Source: Strongylocentrotus droebachiensis (Eukaryota > Echinodermata > Echinoidea > Camarodonta > Strongylocentrotidae). Taken from it: 64,000 nt of DNA. The stretch lies in the NCBI GenBank assembly GCA_035222895.1, contig JAVYIG010005362.1, positions 1-64,000 on the forward strand, written 5' to 3'. Numbering within the stretch: position 1 is the first letter of the stretch; each line of letters begins with the position of its first letter. Both the position numbers and the translations under genes were made by a program. The notes below the pieces were generated by a model, which made no database searches, was not told the origin of the DNA, and saw only the letters and a program-made list of their open reading frames with translations. Positions 14,401-26,400 of the stretch are shown here, one piece after another.

Positions 14401-17400
14401 CATTGCTGCAGAGGTTGGACTCCTAACACGCAACATTGTCATTGAGGGCAATGATTATGATCTCCTCTTTGACGAATCGTTCGGTGCAAGGACGATTGTC
14501 GGCTCATTCATCCAAGATGGAGAATTTTATAGAGGTATTTTATGATTTTCTCTTCTTAGAGTAATGCGATTCATGTGTGAAGAGGAAAATGATCAATAAC
14601 ATTAAAGGGAGATGGTCATCAGTTTGCATGTGCAGTAGGTCATAATTTGCTGACTTTAGACATACAAGTCTCGCACACAGAAAACCAATGGTCCCATCAA
14701 GAAATAACCCCTCGTCTCTCTGAGAGTCTTTGGGTGAGGGAAATGTAAGATGGTGACTTTTCCATATGGGGCATATGGCTGAAAATGGAGAGTATTTCAT
14801 AAGGCCTGTTGGTCATAAAATGCTTATCCTGGTGATTGACAACACCTGTTATTGGGTAAACACCAAATTGGTGTCAAAATGCCCATGAGAGCCCACTACT
14901 ATGCGTCTTTAACCTCAAATATCTTGCACTATGTATGACTACCTGAGTTACCTTTGCAATGTTGTATTCTACAGGTTCGGGTCACTTTGCCAACGTAGAG
15001 TTCAAGCTGACCGGTCAAGAAGGATGGACAGACTTCTATGACCCTCGATACTCCCTGGCCTTCCTGGACATTGGGGATGTACTATTGGATGCAGTACCCT
15101 CGTTCGTCCACAGCTGTACATTCCACAATGGATTCAGCCTCGCCATTGGTGTCTTTGGAACAGACAACATTGAGATTGACAACAATGTAATCCACCATAC
15201 TGTGGGTGCAGGTAACAACTAAAGCTTGATTTTTTTATTTTTAAAAAGCATAGAGATATTGTTTTAGGTGTATTTGTAAAAGTAGCAGTAGTTGTCATAT
15301 CATCACTATTGTTTGTGCTTGTATACTTGTATATTGATTGTTGATGCAGGGTATGCCATTAAATCTATACCTTGGTTTTGACCTTTGACCTCCAGGTATT
15401 AAATCCTATGGAACTAACACCATGATCACCAACAACCTGGTGACCCTGATGGTGTTCCCAGGGACCTACCAAGACCGATTTGAAGATGAGAATCTCGACT
15501 GGATGGGAGGTATTGATGTAGCCGAGGCAACGGACCCAATCCTCATCAACAACACGGTGGCTGGATCAGAACGAGTTGGATTCAACATCAAGGGAGAGAG
15601 ATGCAGTGATCCCAATGCCTGGTCCAACAACGTGGCCCATTCCAACTATCATGGCATACATATCTTCAAGACGGGGCAAGACCCTTGCTCGCGAGTTCAT
15701 GATTTCTTCAGCTACCGCAACTTTGATTACGGGCTTTACGCCCTCACCTCGTCTTCCATCGAGATAAGCGAATCAATTTTCGCTGACAATGGGGCTAACA
15801 TCTTGGTTCATGACTACGGCCCAGGAGCTCTATCTCATATAGTAGCTGATAAACACGTCCTTGTGGAAGACTCCCTCATTGTTGGAAACAGTGACAGCTT
15901 TGACTGTGATCTAGATAAGGTAAACCATCACTATACCTACACCATTGAAAAAAAAACTATTATCAACATTTTCTCTAAACCTCTGCCAACTTTTGTTCTT
16001 TTTGTAAAAAGCAGTTTGAGCATTTACTTTAATAAAATATTTGCCAATTTTTTCTTGTAGTTCCACTATTCAAAATAACTTGCAAGGCATTGATGAATTA
16101 ATATTTCATATGTGCAATCAATTTGATAAATCCTCTGCTGTGTGTCTGAGGATTTTTTTCTTTTCTGAACATGTATTAATAAGATTTGATGATCATGTGT
16201 GGGGAATGACTTTTACCCAATCAACATTTTGAAGATGTGACAATGGTCCTGCAAAGTCAGTTTGTAGGCAAAGATGAGATATTGAATTTGCCAATTCACA
16301 TCTCAAAGTAAACTAACACATGCATGTACTTTGTTGAGTGTTTGAAGTGTGGTCACAAGATGTGCTTACACGAAAGTATAGTGGCTACCAAATCAACTGT
16401 TAACCCTAATGAGGCAAGGGTATTTTAGTTTTTTCTAGTATCAATAGCATGTAATGTCTAGTGAAGTGCATAGAATACTATGGTAATTATAATTTTTTGA
16501 AAAATTCACTCATTTGCATATTTATGGTAATTTATGCAAATAAGGTCATACAATTCACATTTTTACCCATAAATCATATATTCTTCATATTTAAGCATTC
16601 CTTTTTCACTACATATATTTGTAAGACCATTTGGAATAATAATACAACAACAAAATTGGGAAGAGCCAGGTTATTCCTCATGTAATCTCTTGTTTTGATA
16701 ATTTCTTTTGTATTTCATAAGTCAATGGCTCTGTATTATACACACCATGGTAAAAAGTTTACCTTCTTAACTACTTTAACTCTGTACCTGCTTTCGTCAA
16801 GTAATGGAACAAAAAATGGTTCCCCTCAGTCGACTTTTGTCATGCATACAATGTGTACGTGTGTAAGGTTCATGTATTCTCCAAAACTATGTGGCGCTCT
16901 AGGATTTCAATCCCTATTGCATGGACAAATAGTTGAGCCACAAACTGGTTCAGTATACCTACTGATAATAATAATAGTATTGACCGTTTAGGAGTGCTAA
17001 AAAAAAAGTAACATAATTATAGTGTTTAAGAAATCGCAGAATTTGAAGAGAAATGTAGAATACATAGACTCATAAAAAAAGTACTTTACAAATATATTAC
17101 TAAGGGAAGAAGAGTATCTTACAAGATCTTTAAAAGAGGCAAGATGCAAAGTGGGATGTTCGACATTTTCAATGCAGCCAATGTAAAACGTTTTTAAGTA
17201 GATAAGAGTCTGGATTTGGGAATAATTACTTTACATTTGACAGGTGTTGAGCAAAACGTATGAGCTGGTGTAAAAATATATACTCACATAGTTTTGTGTT
17301 CTTTTCTATCCTCTCCAGGTTACTCCTGAAGGGGCAAGCCAGAGCTCAAGCCAGCGGTCTACCAAGTCACCTAATGGAGGAACAGTAGGCGTCTACTTCA

Positions 17401-20400
17401 CCTCATTTAAGAGTTCTGCAGGTGGTGCTGCGTTTAAGCCTTTTACGTCTGTGATGAGCTACCCAGCCCTAGGAGGAAAGATGATCCTTCGTGGTGAGCA
17501 TCTGTTTTTGTAGATTTACCAACAGTTGGTGATTTATTGTGTATATGAATGGCGACTGTGTGCTGCACGTCATCACTGAGCTCTGTATTATGAGATGCAG
17601 AAATGTGAAGTGACGTATTACACTTTACGCTGTCCGAAAGAAAAACTGCAGCGGTTTATCCGTGTCATATTTGAACGAGGCGTTAGAATGCTCAGGCACC
17701 AAGTGTGCAGTGATGCTGCAACAAAGCAGTGAAAGGGTTAAACAACAAGTCATGCCTCGGTCAAACCAACAAGACAGACTTACATCACCAACGGTCAAGA
17801 ATTTTTCAGTTTGGATGGAGTTGGTTAGGTGGTGTGATAATTGAGGTGTTAGACTTTAAGTTCATTGGATGAGGTTTTTTAAATCTACAAAATCATATTT
17901 ATAGTGCATTAAATTTTACACATGTATCTATCATGTATTTTATGATGCTTATTGCTACATGGTTTCATTGGCTTCCATACTGAGAAGCATCGCATCTAAA
18001 ATCAACACCAAAATATCGTCTTTTTGAAGCCAGAAGGGCTTTAAGTCATATACTTTAAGCAGAGTTATTACCCTTCTGGCTCTGAATATGGACGATATAC
18101 CTATAGATACAGCTCAGACACTGAACAGCATTTAGTTACTGGTTTTAACAGTCTTTAGTATCTTAATGTATTTGACATTTTGCCTGGCAAGTTTATTAAC
18201 ATCGTTCATTTTGTTTGCAGTGTATCTATTGATACAAAATGATTCCATATGAGCCTACTTTGAATTAGAAAAAAGAAAGCATTTTTTTTTTACCAAAACA
18301 TTTTGGATTCAAGTGTGAAACCGATGACATGTGAGAAAGAACTATAATTGGAAGAGTTTCAATCCACAAAAACTATCACAATGTCTATCTACCAGAGTGC
18401 ATTGTATTATAATTTTGCATGGTATAAAGCATTCTCTCTTCATGTTTATGAATATTTGCCACCCAGATGTAACATTCTCCAACTTCAACGACAAATGTTC
18501 CGGAGGAGACCGAGTTATTATGACGAGTCCTCAAAGCGCTGATGCCATGCATCCTATTGAAGTAGAAGGACTGACATTCATTGATACTCCTACTGATAAC
18601 TATGTATGGTTCCATCGCCCACCTCTTGGGTAAGTTCACCACTTTTCTTTTCTTTTTGAAATTTTGTACTTTTTGTGCTTTTTGTACTCCAATTCCAGTT
18701 CCAACTACAGTTCCAGTTTCATCTTCAATTTCAATTTAATCCTTTATTTCACATCCAATTTTTGTTTGTTTATTGCAGCAAGATAAATCCCTCTGATTGT
18801 GTAGACATGGACTGTGATGGTCTCAAGAAGGTCATAATTCAAGATGTTGACGGGAGCCTGCTGGGTAGCCCAGGAACAGTGGTTCCAGATTCTGCTTTTG
18901 AGTGGGACGGCGATCGAAGGCGTGGACTCGGAGACTACCGCATCCCCAAGACGATGCTGACCACACCCGACGGTGCCAGGATTCCAAAGGAGGATGTGGC
19001 TCCCAATAATGGTAAATTGTCACTCTCAATGTCATGATGGTGGACAAATAATACTAAACATAAATTTTGCTGAGGTGCAAAGGTTAATTTGAATTGAAAT
19101 CTTTTGATTGTAGATGGATAGAATATAGAGCTTGATCGATATCTCAATATCTGGTTGATCAGATATGTACTAATTGTGTTTGTGTATAGGGGTGTACAAT
19201 GAAGAGTCCTTATACGCAAGCTCTAATCAAGTGATTGAAGAAGTGTTACCCCCTAGACTATCGAGCCTGAAAGACTGCCACCTGCAGACAACAACTGTGT
19301 TTAACCCTATGATAATTGGGGGGGGGTCAATTTGACCCCACCTGTAGAAATTTTGCGACTACTCCGAAACCGCGGCAGATATAAAATTTTCCTTTTATGA
19401 CTTTTTTCTTTAGAGTCTTACGCATCTTTTAAAACAAATTTTTCGAAAATGGGAAGTATAGTTACAAAGTCACGTGACCTTTTGTCTTTGCATGTCAGCC
19501 CGAAAAATCGCTCATTTTTGTAATTTGTGTACAAAACATATGGAAATGTCATATGGAAATGTCATTTTTCCTAAAAAGAGATAAAACATTGCTTACTTAG
19601 TCTTGTTTAAAGTTTAGATATTTGTATTGGGGTCAAAATAGTTGAATTGTAGTTATAAATGAAATAAAACAACAAAAACAATAAAATACATAAGTTAAAA
19701 AAACAATGAAATACATAAGAAATTATCAAAACAAGAGATAACATAACATAAGGAATAACCTGGCTCTTCCAATATTTTGTGTTGTATTATTATTCCAAAT
19801 GGTCTAACAAATATATATAGTGAAAAAGAATGCTTAAATATGAATAATGTATGATGTATGGGCAAAAATGTGAATAGTATGACCTTATTTGCATAAATTA
19901 GCATAAATATGCAAATAAGTGAATTTTTCAAAAAATTAAAATTACCATGGTATTCTATACACTTCACTTGACATGTATGCAAATTTTTGCGGCGATCGGC
20001 AGTGAAAACCCGGTCTGAAATAGCCAGTTAAAATAGGGTTAAGCCCCACCTCTTCAATCAAAATAGATTGATTACACACATAAACCGCACTTCTAAGACA
20101 TTAGCAATGTGATGCCCATATCAACCAATCTTTCTTTTCTCTGTTCAGGTATCATTCGTAATGACGACTGTGAGTGGCATAACGGATGGCAGGCCTGGGA
20201 GTGCCATGGTCTAGATCACATGATGATGATTGTAGAGAGTATGGATGCAGACACCGAGTTGCGTCGTGTCTCTCCCGTTGCCCTTCACGCCGACGGCTAT
20301 GTGGATCTTATCAATGGACCTCAGGACCAGGGTTGGTGTCTTGGTTACACCTGCCAAGAGAGGATCAGTACCTTCTACACCATAGTGGCTACCAACAAGA

Positions 20401-23400
20401 ACTACGAGCTGTTCTTCACAGGCACCAACCCCCAGAGCCTGCGCTTCCATCTGCTCCATGCCGTAGAGTCCCAGGCACTGACAGTGGGTATCTGGTATGC
20501 CAACCCTCAACGTCTGGACGTCTATGTTGACGGACTCTACGTCATTCCAAATAACGGACAGTATGTCGACGGTGGGCTTCAGTGGATTGCCCCTACCCCA
20601 GACACAGACTTCATGCCTTCACTGGATTCCATGGTATTGGGAGACAACTACTTTGACCGTGAGAAACAGACCCTCTACATCCTGGTCCGAGGGTCCACCT
20701 TTGTCGAGATCAGGACCACGCCCGTAGTCATCACAACGTTTGGGGTTCCTGCCGTTGAGGTGGATGATTTCTTTGAAGAGAATCTGGTAGAAAACCTTGC
20801 CAACTTGCTGAACATTGATCCTTCACAGATCAGAGTAGTTGAGATTATCTCGGAGGCCAGACGGAAGAAGAGGTCGACAGGTTCCGACACAGAGGTAGTC
20901 GTTGAAATCGGAGCAAACCCAGTTGCATCTGTTTCTACAGATGATAACTCCACCACGACAGCTGCTCCTTCTGGTACCGGTAAGTCATACACTATATATA
21001 TCGGCTTGAAATTATACAGTTTAAAAATATCAATGATAAGAGAAAATTGAAGACTTGAGTTCCTTCTTGTACTTGAATTTGAAGAAATTATAAGCAGTGA
21101 AAAAAGCATTGAATTTAGCATGTCTTGTCTGCAGAAGATATGTGTATGTTAAAGATGATATCTAACATTAATTAAGGTTTACTTTGAATTCATGATGCAT
21201 TAATCTGTTTTTAAATAGTTTGGAATAAAACGTCCTGTAAATGTGTTTTATAAAGTAATCACCCGTTTTTAGTGTGCTCTACAAGAAAGTTTGCATCGTT
21301 TGCTAGTACCCTGTCTTTCTGTCTTGTCTGGCTGAAACGTGTAGAAAATGATCATGATAAATTTGTCATGGTCACTCTGCTACCTATCAGACTGGAATAC
21401 TTATGCATGATATTCTTCAATGCTGTATGATATTATGACAAATATTACTCCTCGGCACCAATGTCCTTTGGCAAGACATTGATCTACATCTGCCACACTC
21501 AACCCAGGTGATGTAAATGGGTACCTGGCAGGAATTAATTCTTTGAAATGCTAGAGCGCCGAAATGGCAGCACAGCTAAAGCCGGGGTAATAATCTCCAA
21601 GTTTGGAAGCGCTTAGTGATTCTAATAAGCGCTATATAAACACTGAGTATTATTATTATTATTACTCTACTTCTGCTGCAGCATCTCCATCAGAATTGAG
21701 CTTTGATCAGTTGACGGATATCCAGGCCATGCTTGCGGATGAGATGCAGACTGGTAACCTTGGCGACAGTCTTGGGGTCACTATTACCTCTCTGGCCATG
21801 ACTGACCCTGTAGACACTCCTAAGGATCCTACCGGAGGGGTAAGGGCTACCAATACTACCGGTGGACCAGCCAATGGCACAACCACGTAAGTATACCATT
21901 AGTAACTTTATTATTAACCTATGGTTAAGGGATACTTTTGTATTAACCACGTGACTGCTAAGCACGTACTATTACGTGCATGCAGATGTGACACTCTGTG
22001 CCAAGCACATACTATTACGTGCCACGCCGATCTCCACTTTCTAATTGTAAGCACAGCGCTACCTACCCCTATGATGCCGTAATTAGCACCTGGATATACA
22101 ACTTAAGAATACGAACAGTAGATGGCGCTCTTTCACAAAAAGAAAATCAGAGATGTGACTTGAATGTTCAGATTTCTGTGTGTCCCAGATTTCTGTGTGT
22201 ACAGTGTGAAAAAAGCCTTGAGCGGTCAAATGGTTAAGCCAAAGGGAATAAATGACCTTTAGTCAACAGGGTAGCAGTCTGCCGACGCCTTTTCTATGCC
22301 TCTTGGAATCTCTTTATATCATACTCTCTATGTTTATATCTGTTCCCTGAAAAGTGCACAGTCCACCATCCCATTTCCAATATATTATACATAATTACAT
22401 ATCACTTGCTTTTAAAAAAATGTGTTTAGGTTATCTATTTATTATTTGTAAGTTCAATGCCATAATAGTTCACATCTATTATTTCTTTTATCTATCTTTA
22501 ACTCATTGCTATGACACTCTGAAGATGTAGAGTATAGATTGAAGAAAAAAAAAAGACCTACAGAGAGAGAGAGAGGGTATACATTGTAAGAGATAATACA
22601 CACATGAAGCAGTCAACCACCTCTTGTCCTACCCTACCTGAAAAATAGACAATACATTTGATCCTAACTATGACGTGTTTTGTAACTATACAGGGGCACT
22701 TGTGAATAGTTTCACTGCCTCTCATTGGAACAAGACCTTAATAGTATTATCCAAGCACCCATCTTGACAAGAATCCTTGATTATTTGCAGGTTTGCTGAG
22801 CAGCAGGCAGAGGAGGAAGAGTTAGCTCTGAGCACCGCTGGTGAGGCTACAGTTTACGTTGTTGCTTCTACCATGATCATCGCGGTACAGCCTGAGGATG
22901 CCATCGAGGACAGTGCCTTTGGAACGCAACCAAGGATCAAAGTTCTGGATAATCAGGTAAATGTCTCTCTATCAGTGCTTATCCATCAATGTTCCTGTGA
23001 ACTGTGAAGAGCTCTTAAGAATTTTAAGCTTGGCCAACTCTTCACCTCCTTCTTCAAGAGTCTTACGTTGGCAACCGTTACGTTGCGTCTGTATCTAATG
23101 TTATCTTCATCAGGGTTATTCATCCCGCCTTGCCATTCAAAGTCTATGTTTTTATTTTGAACGCATAATTTGAGTTTTCTTGTTCTTGTTATATGAAAGA
23201 TGTTGAGACTGCATTATCAGCAATATCTGAGTTAATAACTTTCTTTGATTGACAGGGTAACCGAATTGAGCAGCTGGGTACCCCAGCCCGACCCTGGCAG
23301 GTGACAGCGACCATCAGCAGCTGGACCTCCGACGGCATCATCGGTTTCATCTCGGACAACCAAACCATCTCATTCGAAGGAGGCTGGGCTAATTTCACTG

Positions 23401-26400
23401 ACCTTGGGGTTAACATCAGTGCTACTGACCTGGTCCTTGAGTTCACAATCACGTATCCGAACACATCCGGCCTAATGGCGAGCAGCCAGGCCTTTGACGT
23501 CGATGTCCAGCCTTACGAGGTGGAGATCATCACCGCGCCCTCGTCTGATGTGATGGAGAATGAAGTGTTTGAGGTCATCGTTGAACTCCGAGAGACACAT
23601 ACCGGTGATGTGCCCACCAACCTAGCTGAGAAGGTATGTTTCTCCAGTACTTTCAATTATCAATACTATGAGTGAGTGACAATGATTTAAAGATTTGTTT
23701 TTAGTGTTGAATGGTGATCGCATTCAGGCTAAATTCAATGTCTGCTCTCAGATTTTTGCCTACTTTAAGCCAGGCTAAGGAAACAATGCTGATTCTAGGT
23801 TTCTAGTTTTGATCATTGATGTATGAAAGTCCAACTACATTCATTTATTTTAGGTCAAGAAAAGATTTGTGTTGTACGTAATGCCAAAATATTTATGAAG
23901 TTGAAGAGATACAAATCATAACAATGATTTTTAGTTAGATGTGCATTTTTTCACAGTGAGTGCTTAATACACTTTTGTTGAACTGCACTACTATGTACAT
24001 GTCAAGTGTAACATCATAATTTTGATTATTTTCGTGTCATCCTTTCCAGGGCTTTGACTCCTGGCTAGTGACGATCGCGATCTCTGACCCAACCAACTAC
24101 AGAGGTGAACTCCAAGGTGATCTCAGCGCCATCCTAGACCTATCCACTGCCCAAGCAACCTTTAGCTTGAGCATCAATGAGGCCAGCTATTACTACATCC
24201 TAACCGTGTCCGTCGTCACGTCGCCCTCTAGTGCCTACCATGCCAGCGGCAGTCTGGATCCATTCAATGTTGTGGCTGAGAACAACAACGCCGTAAACTC
24301 TGGTGAGACCGCATCGCTCACGCTCAGGTTCGACTACGACTATTCCAGCATTGCTCAGGACAACGAGGAGCTGATTGCGGCCAACTTCTTGAACCACATT
24401 GCGCCAAACTATGAGAATGCTACCTTCTCTAATGTACAAGTTTCAGAAGGTAAGTTGATTAGAGTACATGTCGATCTCCTTTCATTCACTCATTCATTGG
24501 AATATGTCTCAACAGGACAACATCCTCATTAGATACTTTCATTCTATGCTCTAGAGCCAGGGTCTTGGTAACAAATGCGATATAGAAGGGCATAGAGATA
24601 TTTATTTAATATTGACTGGCCTTGAGGGAGATACCACATATATTTCCCGAACTAGACTCATATTGCCCCGAGTCAAAGACGAGGGCAATACGGGTCTTGT
24701 GAGGGCAATTATATGTGGTATCTCCCGAAAGTTAAGCCAGTCAATATTTTTATTGTTATCCAAATCAGACATTTAGAGCAAATACATACATGACAATCTC
24801 AAAGAACTGAAAAAATGTTGTCAGACCAGCACTGTGCATCCAGTGCATGACAAAAATGTTGATACACTGCAAACAGTGTGCTTTTGGTGTGATTAATACG
24901 TCACAATAGACAATAGAGTGCGCGCAAAGTGCGCAGGTTCTCGTACGCATAATAGATGCACAATGAAAATGACAAACTACGGTGCAGTGAATATGAGACT
25001 ATATTTACTGTTTTTTTAACACGTAAAGTCCATAGGCTTTTTCATGAGAGTGTAATATGGTCTTATATTTACTGATTAGCTCTTTTAGGATTACAACAAG
25101 CGTAATATGATCTTGTAAAATTACTGCTCAGATATCTGATACAGGTAATAATACGATATAATGTGATATGCTCTGTATAAAAATACACAGAACATTATAG
25201 TGTAATCATGTTGACTTAACTGTTATGTTTTCCTTATTATCTCTCTGTTAGGATCAATCTTGATATCATTTGATATCACTGGTGATGTGGAGTCAGTCCA
25301 GAGCCTGATCTGGGAAGACATCCTGGACGGTGACCTTTCTATGACCTTTAATGGTCAAACCCTATTGGCTGAGGAGTATCTCATGGTTGATGGAGCACCA
25401 TATGACCCAACGGTAAGCAGTCAATTCTTTCTTCTGATCGTAATTAATGCTATGTAGAGATGGTAAGATACAGTACCTTGTTTACTTGAAGGTAGTAAGC
25501 AGTGTTGGTTAATCTACATCATGATATTTGTAAAGAACTTGTTTTTGGGGTGTATATTAGATTAATTAATTTGGTAGTATTCCATCTGAGAGAAATTAAT
25601 AATTTAATGAATCAGGGACAAACAACATGTCTATCAGTAACAAGTAGATCTTTGAAAATAAAAAAATAACTTGATATTTCTTGAAAATGTAGGCATCTGG
25701 ATTATGACCATGTTTTCATTATTCAAATTATTTAAAGCTCAGTAACTTTATACTTCATCTATTCCCCCGCAGTCTTCTTCAAGTAGTCTGCCAATCTGGA
25801 TCATTATTGTAGTCGTGGTTGTCATCCTCATCCTCATCGCCGTCATCGTCATTGCAGTCATCATGGTCAAGAAAAACAGCAACAGTATGTATTTCACATT
25901 TAGAACCTGACTGAATAAAATCTTAAAAAGTACCTACAAATCAACATGAGCTACATTTCGTATGAAAAAAAACATATACTGCATACAGTTTTGCATGTAC
26001 TATCATGGTGACCATCTGGTATGTTAACTTGCATCTCTGTTCATAGATAAGGATAGGTACGTTGAGATCTTGTGGTTAGGAGATTTTTAAAAAGCCAGTG
26101 AATTTCCAGTGAATTTCCAGGTTGCCCGCTCAAAACCCTGTAGCAGACCTCTCACAACCTGGCAGGAGACACTAGAAGAAGACATGAGTATCTGGCTTTA
26201 CGTTGATGCTGAAAACAGGCAAGGCTACAACGGAAATCAAACGTCCAACCCCTAAGGATTGGAGAAACAGATTCTAAGCAATGATGATGATTGTGACAAA
26301 ATATGTTTATCATAATTTGTTTGTAATTACAGGGAAAGTGACACAGATGGATGAGATGCCCCTTGCTACCACAAATGGGTTTGGTGACAATAAGGACTAT

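Noticed and set aside
19190-19260. Additional exon after GTGTATAG
   Set aside because: The frame closes with TGA within about 45 bases and the phases of the flanking exons already match without it.
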